From positions 1 through 58,847 of the forward strand of contig NZ_JAJMLZ010000013.1 of NCBI RefSeq assembly GCF_022227765.1: a stretch of DNA of 58,847 bases. Reading direction: 5' to 3'. The notes under the pieces were generated by a model. It was not told the origin of the DNA, ran no database searches, and worked only from the letters and a program-made list of their open reading frames with translations. The DNA is from Ectothiorhodospira shaposhnikovii. GTDB taxonomy: Bacteria > Pseudomonadota > Gammaproteobacteria > Ectothiorhodospirales > Ectothiorhodospiraceae. Positions 1-6,873 of the stretch are shown in pieces. Each line of letters begins with the position of its first letter. The stretch's first letter is position 1. The position numbers and the translations under genes are program-made.

Positions 1-522
1 CGCTGGTTTCTGGGCCGTCAGCGGCGGGTGCACGGCGCTGTGCTGGCCCCATCCTGGCTATGGGGCCGTCTGCCCGGCGCCTTTATCGGCATGCTGGTGT
101 TGCTGGCGGCGTTTCAGCGCCGGTCCTATCCGATAGACACCGCGTTGCGTTCCCTGGTCTCGATTCGCATTGCCCAGCTCAACGGCTGTCGGTTCTGCGT
201 GGATCTCAACGCGCACAACTTCCTGAAGGCGCGCGGGGAGGAATCGAAGGCAAACGCAGTGGCGCAGTGGCGCGACAGCGAATTGTTTTCCGCTCGCGAA
301 CGGGCCGCGCTTGGCTGGGCAGAAGCGGTGACCCTGACCTGCGCCGACATCGAAAGCGACGCGGTTGACCGGCTCCGCGACGAATTCAGCGAGAACGAGA
401 TCACGGCGCTGACCGCCTGGATCGGTTTTCAGAACATGAGCGCGAAGTTCAATGCTGCGCTGGGCGCCGAGGAGCACGGCTTCTGCGCGCTACCTGGGAA
501 GGACGATCAGCAGGGCGCGTGA
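1..522 (+). CDS. Carboxymuconolactone decarboxylase/AhpD-like protein, 5' end outside window
   Basis: The frame is open from base 1, so the gene very likely begins upstream of the window; a GTG at 28 is only an internal possibility. The visible part carries the family signature CRFCVDLNAHN, a CxxC pair followed by a histidine, which in AhpD-like proteins forms a redox or peroxidase centre. The segment before it (LPGAF followed by a hydrophobic run, then LRSLVSIRIAQLNGC) is typical of small all-helical CMD-domain proteins of about 180 residues. The exact substrate cannot be told. It ends 45 bp before the stop of the convergent nnrS gene. Family assignment is firm; function is inferred only at the level of an alkylhydroperoxidase-like fold. 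Confidence 0.75.
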   Translation, partial: RWFLGRQRRVHGAVLAPSWLWGRLPGAFIGMLVLLAAFQRRSYPIDTALRSLVSIRIAQLNGCRFCVDLNAHNFLKARGEESKANAVAQWRDSELFSARERAALGWAEAVTLTCADIESDAVDRLRDEFSENEITALTAWIGFQNMSAKFNAALGAEEHGFCALPGKDDQQGA

Positions 523-567
523 CACGCACCCGACTTGCGGTCATGTGTCCCACCCGCCCGACACCGC

Positions 568-1806
568 TCAAGGCCCTGTCCTGCCATCAACGCGGGGGCG
601 CCAGAGCATGGGGCCGTAGTAGAGCACCCAGGGGGTGATGAAGGCCAGCCAGATCAGTGCGGTGGTCAGGTTCAATGGTCCCGTGTATCCCCCCGGCAGC
701 CAGGGCACATCGGCCGCCACACGGGTGAGGGTGGCTCCCGAGAGGGACAGGAAGCAGGCCCAGGTGAATCCGTTGACCTGAAGGGCACGTCCCGAGTGCC
801 CCAGCGTGACCCGGGTGGCCATGCCCAGGGTCATGGTGGTGATGAAGCCCAGGGCAAGGACGTGCTGAGGTGCGTGTGCGAACCACCAGTGTCCGGTCGT
901 CATCAGGATCAGGCTCTGCACCCCGTGCAGGAGCATGCCTGCGGCAAACCAGGCCCAGGCGATGTGCAGCACGGCCAGCAGACGGTGGGCGAGGGCGCGG
1001 CGAAAACCCCAGTGCCAGGCGTGATGCAGCGCCAGGAAAGCGAGGGCAAAGTCGGCGATGAATCGCCATTGCCAATGCCCCGTCAAGGACAGCACCACAT
1101 GACCGGTCACGGCGACCGCCATCAGTGGTATCGACCAGCGTGGTTGCACCAGGGTGTAGGGGCGAAGCACGCAACTGGAGAAGAACGGGATCATCCGGTG
1201 AGCGACGATCACCAGCACCGGGATCAGGAACAACCAGAATCCGGCCTTCAGGGAGAAGGCATACCAGAAGGTGGGGGCGCCCAGGCGCCACCCCAGCCAG
1301 GCAGCCGCCCCCAGCCATCCCATCACCAGGACTGTGTTGAGCCAGGTTTCGTAGTAACGGTCGGCGGCGGGGGCGCCACGATACACCGCCCACAGCGCCG
1401 CCAGCGCCCAGGCCCAGCCGGCCAGAAACAGCACAAGCCCCAGGATGACCCAGATGGGCTGACTGAACAGGCCTATGTAGAACAGCCCCATGCCGACGGT
1501 GAGGCCGACCCAGGCCGGCACATAGCGGGACCGGGGGATCTCGGTCGTGTTCATCCAGCGGGGATAGGTGGTCATGAGAAATCCGAACATGAAGAACGGA
1601 AAGACCCCATAGAGCATCAGGAATGGATGAAGGGCAAAGCCCGGTACGTTCAGCGAGAGAGGAGACCATAGGGTGGTGTACCGCCCCGTCAGTTCGATGC
1701 CCCAGTAGATCACGACCAGCAGCAGCTGGATCATGCCGGGAAGGAACATGAGTCGATGGGGCGCGGCGCTGTACTGATTCCAGGTCTTTGTTGCCAAGTT
1801 GAGCAT
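568..1806 (-). CDS. nnrS: NnrS family membrane protein
   Basis: A 412-residue polytopic membrane protein with about twelve hydrophobic segments rich in Trp, His and Gly. It resembles NnrS, a haem- and copper-containing inner-membrane protein made under nitric-oxide stress and in denitrifiers; its chemistry is unsettled, but in Vibrio cholerae it protects iron pools from NO. The start at MLNLATKTWNQYS was chosen because the family begins shortly before the HRLMFLPG motif; an upstream in-frame ATG at 1923 would add 39 unlike residues overlapping sirB2. It lies 22 bp downstream of sirB2 on the same strand, so both should share the FNR/DNR-type promoter at 2210-2252. That fits a gene switched on by oxygen limitation or NO. 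Confidence 0.85.
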   Translation of the reverse strand: MLNLATKTWNQYSAAPHRLMFLPGMIQLLLVVIYWGIELTGRYTTLWSPLSLNVPGFALHPFLMLYGVFPFFMFGFLMTTYPRWMNTTEIPRSRYVPAWVGLTVGMGLFYIGLFSQPIWVILGLVLFLAGWAWALAALWAVYRGAPAADRYYETWLNTVLVMGWLGAAAWLGWRLGAPTFWYAFSLKAGFWLFLIPVLVIVAHRMIPFFSSCVLRPYTLVQPRWSIPLMAVAVTGHVVLSLTGHWQWRFIADFALAFLALHHAWHWGFRRALAHRLLAVLHIAWAWFAAGMLLHGVQSLILMTTGHWWFAHAPQHVLALGFITTMTLGMATRVTLGHSGRALQVNGFTWACFLSLSGATLTRVAADVPWLPGGYTGPLNLTTALIWLAFITPWVLYYGPMLWRPRVDGRTGP

Positions 1807-1828
1807 AGGGGCACCGTGGGCGGGGAAA

Positions 1829-2203
1829 TCAGAAGGGGACGGCCTGTTTGGTATGAGCCACCAGTAGCATGTAGCCGAACGCGAGGATGGCCAGCAACCA
1901 GGCGGCGGCCCGGCCGGCATCATGTCGGGCGAAGCGGAAGGCGATCATTCCCAGCACGATATATGCCAGCAGGGCGGTGAGCTTGGCCACCAGCCAGGGC
2001 TGAAGCACCACGTGCATCTGCCACACCCAGGCCAGCCACAGCCCGGTGAGCAGAAGACAGGTGTCCACCACATGAGGGGCAACGCGCACGAAACGGTGCC
2101 TGACCCTGGGTGAGTGGCACAGGTGCAGCAGGCCGCGGACGATGAACCCGGAGATGGAGATCAGTGCCAGCGTAACGTGAAGGTGTTTGATGGTCAGGTA
2201 CAT
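1829..2203 (-). CDS. SirB2 family inner-membrane protein
   Basis: A 124-residue protein with four predicted membrane helices. The opening MYLTIKHLHVTLALISISGF and a central HVVDTCLLLTGL segment match the SirB family (SirB2), originally named as a regulator of Salmonella invasion genes but biochemically uncharacterised; conserved histidines suggest a haem-like or metal-binding membrane protein. It is first in a likely two-gene operon with nnrS. The bases just before the ATG are a run of C with no purine-rich ribosome site. A -10-like hexamer ends only six bases upstream, so the mRNA may start at or next to the ATG (leaderless). Confidence 0.8.
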   Translation of the reverse strand: MYLTIKHLHVTLALISISGFIVRGLLHLCHSPRVRHRFVRVAPHVVDTCLLLTGLWLAWVWQMHVVLQPWLVAKLTALLAYIVLGMIAFRFARHDAGRAAAWLLAILAFGYMLLVAHTKQAVPF

Positions 2204-2209
2204 GGGGGG

Positions 2210-2252
2210 ATTGTCGCGAGTGTGCGACCAGTGGCCCCTTGATCTTGATCAA
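2210..2252 (-). promoter_or_regulatory. FNR/ANR/DNR-type promoter of sirB2-nnrS
   Basis: The plus strand reads TTGATCTTGATCAA at 2239-2252, a perfect TTGAT-N4-ATCAA palindrome, the consensus of Crp/FNR-family regulators FNR, ANR and DNR. On the minus strand it is followed by GACAAT at 2215-2210, 4 of 6 to the sigma-70 -10 box. The palindrome centre is about 42 bp from the ATG of sirB2, the class II activator position (-41.5) if transcription starts at the ATG. Which Crp/FNR member binds cannot be told. Confidence 0.75.
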
Positions 2253-2309
2253 GCGGTACCGGGTGTGGAATTTCGGAGCGTAGCAGCCGCGGAAACAACG
2301 GTAAGGATG

Positions 2310-2440
2310 CTGTACCCGTTCCAGGTCCTGGCGCAGCCAGTCGTACTGGAAGCGGATGCGGGCATCGGGGTTGGCGTGGCGCTCGGCCGCATCAATCAGG
2401 GGCGCCAGGGCCGCCAATTCCGCGGCCAGTCGGGCCAGAT
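2310..2440 (-). pseudogene. Relic of an RAQPRD-type integrative-element gene
   Basis: Read on the minus strand, this stretch encodes LARLAAELAALAPLIDAAER and then DARIRFQYDWLRQDLERVQ, resembling the core of the RAQPRD family (a small exported protein in the conjugation cluster of integrating conjugative elements). The similarity stops at about 2310, before the arginine-alanine-proline tail that names the family. The frame then runs meaninglessly through the FNR site into sirB2, and no signal peptide is present. It is therefore called a decayed fragment. It follows the TIGR03747-like scrap in the same order as in intact elements. The call rests on remembered family consensus. Confidence 0.45.
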
Positions 2441-2537
2441 GCGCCCGATACCCTATCCCCTGCACCTGATGGGCTTCGTCACCTTGTGCTGACTTGCCCG
2501 GGGACTGCGCCTTCTATGCGATTTACTCCCCCCATCC

Positions 2538-2663
2538 CTAGGGCTCGCCCCGGGCGATCAACAGCCAGAACAGCACCGAGGCCACCGCCGCGATCAGACG
2601 GCTGATCAGGCCCTGCTGGGCCGGATGCCGGGGCGGGGTGGTCTGCTGCCGGGCGGTGCTCAC
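2538..2663 (-). pseudogene. Relic of a TIGR03747-type (PFL_4697-like) conjugative-element membrane protein
   Basis: A 41-codon minus-strand frame beginning with GTG encodes a Gln/Pro-rich head, then QQGLISRLIAAVASVLFWLL and an abrupt stop. In the integrating conjugative elements I recall, the TIGR03747 membrane protein starts with a similar polar head followed by GL(I/L)SRL and a first membrane helix, and its gene precedes the RAQPRD gene. Only the N-terminal tenth or so survives here. The fragment is too short to be sure on its own; its order relative to the RAQPRD-like fragment and the nearby integrase scrap is the main support. Confidence 0.4.
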
Positions 2664-2927
2664 GGCTCGCCGACTTCAGCCGGGATCGCGCCCTCTAGCG
2701 ATGACGGCCGTGGGGACAGCGCGGGCCCGGAAGGTTGGGGTGGCGACAATGGAAAACGGTTTTTTGGGCGGGGGGTGGTTTTTCAGAGCCCTCTGTCCAC
2801 GGGAGCGTGTCGTGGTCCCCCAGCGCATCCCGGCCAGGTCAGTCGGTGGTTTACCCCAGGGTGGAGGACCGGCCAAGCCAGGGGCGGGTATGGCACACTA
2901 CGGACGGATCTTCACCCAGGACAGCGC

Positions 2928-3893
2928 ATGGTCAACCACCACGACACGGGCTACAAGGAACTGTTCAGCTATCCGGAACTGGTCCGACAGCTGATGGAGG
3001 GATTTGCCCCGCCGGAGGTGTCGGCGATGATGGATTTCTCCACCCTGACGGACCACAGCGGGAACTACATCACGCCCCTGTTCAATGAAAAGTTTGAAGA
3101 CAAGGTCTGGTCGGTGGAGGTGGACTGGGAGGGTGTCAGGCAGCGGGTATTTGTCTACCTGCTGCTGGAATTCCAGTCCACGGTGGATCATCGCCTGCCG
3201 ATCCGGATGTTGCATTACGTGGCCTGCTTCTACGACCACTTGATCAAGACGAAGGTCACGACGGCCCGCAAGGGGATGCCGCCGATCTTTCCGGTGGTAC
3301 TGTACAACGGCTCGAAGCGCTGGACGGCGCGGGAGGACATCTACCGAATGGTCCGGCCGGAACCGCCGATGTTCCTGCGGGTCTATCAGCCTCACCTGCG
3401 CTACTATCTGGTGAACGAATCGGCCTTCACCGAGGACGAACTGGCGAAGCGGGATACGCCGCTGAGCGGGATTTTCGAGGTGGAGAAGGCGTCGAAGGAC
3501 GTGGAGGCCCTGCAGGGGGCGGTGAAACGTCTGGCGGCCCGCATCCGTGCCCATCCGGAGAAGGCGCGACTGGACGAGGTGATCACCCGCTGGCTCAAGC
3601 GTCACCTCAAGCGTCTGGGTGCCGAGGCGGAGCAGGCGCTGGAAGAGATCAACAGTTTGGTGGAGGACCATGCAATGCTGGCGGAAAATCTTCAGACGTG
3701 GGCGGAGAAGGAGCGGCAGAAGGGACGGCAGGAAGGACGGCAGGAGGGCGAGGAGATTGGCCTGCAGAAAGGCCAGCGCCTGGCGGCCATGAACCTGCTC
3801 AAGCTGGGTTTGCTGACCGACGAGCAGATTGCCCAGACCACGGGTCTGTCCTTGACCGAGGTGATTGCCCTGCGCTCGGGTCAGGCTCACTGA
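2928..3893 (+). CDS. Rpn family recombination-promoting nuclease/putative transposase (PF04754 type)
   Basis: A 321-residue protein. The N-terminal two thirds (GYKELFSYPELVRQLMEGF, then a LLEFQSTVDHRLPIRMLHYV region) matches the Rpn/transposase_31 family. These are PD-(D/E)XK-fold DNases; the E-Q pair in LLEFQS is the nuclease core. The C-terminal part has the usual charged RQKGRQEGRQEGEE repeats and a helical QRLAAMNLLKLGLLTDEQIA tail. The ATG at 2928 begins where family similarity begins; the frame stays open upstream to 2625 without recognisable content. RpnA-E enhance RecA-independent recombination in E. coli and such genes are often mobile. It lies between fragments of a decayed integrative element, on the opposite strand to them. 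Confidence 0.85.
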   Translation: MVNHHDTGYKELFSYPELVRQLMEGFAPPEVSAMMDFSTLTDHSGNYITPLFNEKFEDKVWSVEVDWEGVRQRVFVYLLLEFQSTVDHRLPIRMLHYVACFYDHLIKTKVTTARKGMPPIFPVVLYNGSKRWTAREDIYRMVRPEPPMFLRVYQPHLRYYLVNESAFTEDELAKRDTPLSGIFEVEKASKDVEALQGAVKRLAARIRAHPEKARLDEVITRWLKRHLKRLGAEAEQALEEINSLVEDHAMLAENLQTWAEKERQKGRQEGRQEGEEIGLQKGQRLAAMNLLKLGLLTDEQIAQTTGLSLTEVIALRSGQAH

Positions 3894-3925
3894 AACGACG
3901 CGAGACTTTTTCCCCCATCCTTGAC

Positions 3926-3948
3926 CCTTCTCCCGCAAGGGGAGAAGG
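3926..3948. repeat. Short inverted repeat
   Basis: CCTTCTCCC and GGGAGAAGG flank a five-base loop. Similarity of the minus strand to integrase coding sequence is lost just beside this palindrome, so it may mark a junction. There is no T-tract directly next to it. Confidence 0.6.
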
Positions 3949-3952
3949 CGTG

Positions 3953-4021
3953 ACTGGCGAACAGCTTTTTCGTCTTTTCGACGGGTTTGAGCTTGCGAAT
4001 CGCGACGTCGGTCAGCGGCAT
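3953..4021 (-). pseudogene. N-terminal scrap of a tyrosine integrase
   Basis: From ATG at 4021 the minus strand encodes MPLTDVAIRKLKPVEKTKKL, the standard opening of P4/DUF4102-type tyrosine integrases (usually MPLTD-AIR--KP). The usual next block (ADG-GLYL-V) is missing; the sequence switches to the palindrome at 3926-3948 and then to unrelated DNA. About 20 residues of an expected 400 remain. Its promoter-side end faces tRNA-Val, as expected for an element that had integrated at that tRNA gene. The remains are very short but the motif is distinctive. Confidence 0.6.
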
Positions 4022-4070
4022 GGGGGCAACTCCTGCAGGGGGCTACAGAGTTGCCCCCAATGTTGCCCCC
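4022..4070. repeat. GTTGCCCCC repeats upstream of integrase relic
   Basis: GGGGGCAAC at 4022-4030 is inverted relative to GTTGCCCCC at 4050-4058, which is repeated directly at 4062-4070. Such G/C-run repeats directly upstream of DUF4102 integrase genes are plausible arm-type or regulator binding sites of the lost element. That role is inference. Confidence 0.45.
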
Positions 4071-4114
4071 GGCTGTCAAAGGATCTCATGGGTTTTCACG
4101 GGACGAGCGGAAAC

Positions 4115-4140
4115 AAAAAAGCCCCCGTTTCCGGGGGCTT
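4115..4140 (-). terminator. Rho-independent terminator of tRNA-Val
   Basis: On the minus strand, AAGCCCCCG, a four-base loop and CGGGGGCTT are followed by TTTTGTTT. It lies 34 bp past the tRNA 3' end. Confidence 0.85.
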
Positions 4141-4173
4141 AGAGATCTTCTTGGTACTGCTTGTACTTCAATT

Positions 4174-4248
4174 TGGTGGGCGGTAGTGGGATCGAACCAC
4201 TGACCCCTGCCGTGTGAAGGCAGTGCTCTACCGCTGAGCTAACCGCCC
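4174..4248 (-). tRNA. tRNA-Val (anticodon CAC)
   Basis: The minus strand folds as a 75-base tRNA with encoded CCA. The acceptor GGGCGGT pairs with ACCGCCC; the D arm is AGCTCAGCGGTAGAGC; the anticodon stem CTGCC/GGCAG encloses loop TTCACAC (anticodon CAC, valine GUG); the T arm is centred on GTTCGATCC. It has its own promoter at 4267-4295 and a terminator at 4115-4140. An integrase scrap points at its 3' side, so it was probably the attachment site of the decayed element. Confidence 0.95.
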
Positions 4249-4266
4249 AAGTGCGAAGAAGGCGTG

Positions 4267-4295
4267 ATTATAGGGAGGCACCCCGGGGCTGTCAA
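4267..4295 (-). promoter_or_regulatory. Consensus sigma-70 promoter of tRNA-Val
   Basis: The minus strand reads TTGACA (4295-4290), a 17-base spacer, then TATAAT (4272-4267). Both hexamers are perfect and the likely start is about ten bases before the tRNA. It also lies in the 3' flank of the LysR gene. Confidence 0.85.
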
Positions 4296-4313
4296 CACGC
4301 CTGCCGGGGTTTT

Positions 4314-5228
4314 TTAATTCCGCCATTCGGGTGTTTTGAGCAGGTGTCCGGCTTCCTCCAGGGTGAACTTCATGAAGGCCTGGGCCACGCCGGAAAAACG
4401 CTTGCCCCGGGGGTGGACCACATACCATTGGCGCTGGATGGGGAAACCTTCCACGTCCAGCACCACCAAGCGTTTCAGAATCAGTTCCATCTCCAGGGTG
4501 TGCAGGGACAGCAGGCCCAGGCCCAGCCCGGCTTCCACCGCCTGCTTGATGGCTTCGCTGCTGTGCATCTGTTGGGTGGCTTGCAGGGTGATGCCGTGGG
4601 TCTCGAAAAAACGTTCCGCGGCGCCCCGGGTGCCGGAGCCTTCTTCGCGCACCACGAAATGTTCCGTGGCCAGACGGGAGACCGGGATGTTGCTTTCCCG
4701 CGCCAGCGGGTGATCCGGCGGAGCGATGATCACCAGAGGATTCTCCAGGAAGGGGTGGGCGGCCGGCTCGCCCGAGGGGGGTTGGCCCATGATGGCCAGA
4801 TCCATTGCATTCATGTCCAGCAGCTTGAGCAGGGATTCCCGGTTGGTGACCTCCAGGGTCACGGAGATATCCTGATGACGTCGATGGAACGCCGCAATCA
4901 GCCGGGGGACAAAGTAGTTGGCCGTACTGGCAACGGCTATGTTCAGGTGCCCGCGCCGCAGGCCCTTCATCTCGTTGAGCACCATTTCCACTTCCGCCAG
5001 CTGATTGGCAATCGCGCAGCTGTAGTGATAAAGCTCCTTGCCCGCATCGGTAAGATAGATCCGTTTGCCGATCTGCTCGAACAGGGGCAGGCCCACATGT
5101 TCTTCCAGCTGCTTGATCTGCATGGAAACGGCCGGTTGCGTAAGATGCAGTTCTTCCGAGGCTCTGGTATAGCTCAGATTTCGGGCGACCGCCTCGAAGG
5201 CCTTGAGTTGTCGGAAGGTGAAGTTCAT
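4314..5228 (-). CDS. LysR family regulator, CbbR-like
   Basis: A 304-residue LysR-type transcription regulator. Residues about 1-60 form the winged helix-turn-helix (SYTRASEELHLTQPAVSMQI, then LPLFEQIGKRIYLT); the rest is the effector-binding domain. The N-terminus MNFTFRQLKAFEAVARNLSYTR closely resembles CbbR, the activator of Calvin-cycle operons that senses metabolites such as RuBP or NADPH. The start at 5228 is preceded by GGAGG at good spacing; an in-frame ATG at 5243 would add five residues. No cbb operon is visible, but the divergently transcribed neighbour is a CsoSCA-type carbonic anhydrase, so control of inorganic-carbon supply is the natural guess. CysB/Cbl-like functions cannot be fully excluded. 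Confidence 0.8.
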   Translation of the reverse strand: MNFTFRQLKAFEAVARNLSYTRASEELHLTQPAVSMQIKQLEEHVGLPLFEQIGKRIYLTDAGKELYHYSCAIANQLAEVEMVLNEMKGLRRGHLNIAVASTANYFVPRLIAAFHRRHQDISVTLEVTNRESLLKLLDMNAMDLAIMGQPPSGEPAAHPFLENPLVIIAPPDHPLARESNIPVSRLATEHFVVREEGSGTRGAAERFFETHGITLQATQQMHSSEAIKQAVEAGLGLGLLSLHTLEMELILKRLVVLDVEGFPIQRQWYVVHPRGKRFSGVAQAFMKFTLEEAGHLLKTPEWRN

Positions 5229-5308
5229 GTGCCTTGCCTCCATGGGGCAGGATTATCCTCGGCCAGACGGAGGCGCTGGCTCCGTGTCTGGTCACAGCCA
5301 CATCATAT

Positions 5309-5350
5309 GAGTATTGCCTAATGGGAACAGGAATAAAAATCGAGTATTCC
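5309..5350. promoter_or_regulatory. Candidate LysR operator between cbbR-like gene and csoSCA
   Basis: GGAATA (5330-5335) and TATTCC (5345-5350) form a perfect 6-bp inverted repeat with nine bases between, the shape of LysR-family sites. GAGTATT also occurs at 5309-5315 and 5342-5348, 33 bp apart, about three helical turns. The divergent arrangement makes this the likely regulator binding region. Confidence 0.5.
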
Positions 5351-5397
5351 AGTCGAATTTTCACGGGCCTGACCGTACAACGAGAGGTTGATCAGGC

Positions 5398-6873
5398 GTG
5401 AGCGAGCAGGACATGACCATGGCCCCGGATCCGAAGACCCGGATTTCATCCGACAGGATGCATCATCCTCTGGCCGCGTCGGCTAACCACGGCAGACTGC
5501 ATGCCTTCGAGAAGGTGTTCGAAGCCAAGCTGGAAGCCCTGATCCCAGCGCTTCGGGAGATGCAGTACCAGGCCATGGGCCCCGACCACGCTCGTAGGAT
5601 CCAGGCCATGGCCCAGGATCGGTTGGGTTTTTCATGGCCGGATGAAGTGGTCGAGCGCTCCTGGGTCGGTGGACTGGATGTGCGCCGGCTGTATGCCCAC
5701 GGCATCTTTCGCATCCTGTCGCAGATGGTGGAAGGGGCCTGGAGCGACTGCCCCGCCCCGATGATGGATGTGGAAACGGTGCTTGGGGAGCTGCTGGACT
5801 GTGATGTCCACGCCATGGTGGCGAGTGCCTGTCCGGATGGTCGCCTGATGGGGCTCAAGCGCTTGATCCTGCGCCTGCCGGGCCTGCAGGTTCGGCCCTG
5901 TGCCCGCGTGGGTGGGTTCTTCGACGTGGACAGCCAGGTGGAGCACTGGCGCTACTGTGAACTGCTGCGGCATCTGGAAGGGGTGCCCGTTCCGGCCAAC
6001 GTCCCGTCCCGCTACCTGAAGGTTTGCGTCTATCACTTCCGGTCCACCCAGGCTGCGCAGCCTTGCTGTGAGGCCGAGGGCAATGTCGAAACCCTTGCGG
6101 CTTCGTTACTGGAGCGCCTCCACTGTTTCAGGGAGTCCCTGGGCAACGGCCTGTCCCGCCCCCCGCCGGTGGATACCCTGTTGATCGGCGTGGACACGGA
6201 CACCGACGGGATCCGGATCCATGTGCCCGACGCCCATGGCCGGATGCGCACGGATGTCTTCGTCGACAGTGCCGTTTTATATCGTCAGACCCTGTCCCTG
6301 GAGCCTCGCGTGGCTTCCCTGCGGCTGTATCAGAGCATTCATCAGGCGGTGCGTGATCTGGGAGGCGAGGGCGGGGGAGGGGAGCCGCCCCGGGAGGGGT
6401 TGGTGCGCCTGATCGCCCGTTTGTTGCAGGGTAATCTGTCCCAGCTGGACTACCTGCGTCTGTATCGTGATGGCCGGCATGCCCAGGGGGAGCGGACGGA
6501 ACGACTGATCATCGTCGGTGATGCCCTGGATGAGGTGCAGTTGCGCAATCTGGCCTGGTGCGTGGGGGCCGCGCCCATGGAGGTGATGGGGGAGGCCCTG
6601 GACATCGGCGTGCAGGGCGTGCTCAAGGGGGAGGCCGCACGACTTGGCTTGCCGGTGCCGGTGCTGGTCCACCGACTCTACGATGCCCATGTGCCGGGAA
6701 GCAGGGAGCGTGAAGCCGAGCGCTGTCTTGCCCTGTGTCAGGCCATCGAGGATCGCCATGCCGCCCTGGTACTCAAGGGCGGCATGGTCTGCCAGGGGGT
6801 ATTGCGGGCCCGTGACGCCGGTGGGGCGTTGGAGTTTTTGGGCCCGCGGAGCCTGGAACCACTCAGGGCGTGA
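5398..6873 (+). CDS. csoSCA: Carboxysomal-type carbonic anhydrase (CsoSCA/CsoS3), free-standing
   Basis: A 491-residue protein resembling the CsoSCA subclass of beta carbonic anhydrases from alpha-carboxysomes. The zinc and dyad residues are present: C145-P-D147-G-R149 (the Cys-x-Asp-x-Arg motif), H213 in VYHF and C224 eleven residues later, matching the Cys173/His242/Cys253 pattern of Halothiobacillus neapolitanus CsoSCA. Further shared blocks are LLIGVDTDTDGIRIHVPD, NLSQLDY and HVPGSRER. The GTG start at 5398 has GAGAGG ten bases upstream. The tail before the helical domain is about 28 residues, shorter than the roughly 50-residue Rubisco-binding N-terminus of the carboxysomal enzyme. No cbbL/S, csoS2 or shell gene is next to it; a CbbR-like gene is divergent. 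Its 3' end overlaps motB by 11 bp, convergently. Confidence 0.88.
   Translation: MSEQDMTMAPDPKTRISSDRMHHPLAASANHGRLHAFEKVFEAKLEALIPALREMQYQAMGPDHARRIQAMAQDRLGFSWPDEVVERSWVGGLDVRRLYAHGIFRILSQMVEGAWSDCPAPMMDVETVLGELLDCDVHAMVASACPDGRLMGLKRLILRLPGLQVRPCARVGGFFDVDSQVEHWRYCELLRHLEGVPVPANVPSRYLKVCVYHFRSTQAAQPCCEAEGNVETLAASLLERLHCFRESLGNGLSRPPPVDTLLIGVDTDTDGIRIHVPDAHGRMRTDVFVDSAVLYRQTLSLEPRVASLRLYQSIHQAVRDLGGEGGGGEPPREGLVRLIARLLQGNLSQLDYLRLYRDGRHAQGERTERLIIVGDALDEVQLRNLAWCVGAAPMEVMGEALDIGVQGVLKGEAARLGLPVPVLVHRLYDAHVPGSREREAERCLALCQAIEDRHAALVLKGGMVCQGVLRARDAGGALEFLGPRSLEPLRA

Noticed and set aside
535..1671. A 378-codon plus-strand frame opposite nnrS
   Set aside because: Gln/Gly/His-rich shadow of a convincing membrane protein gene.
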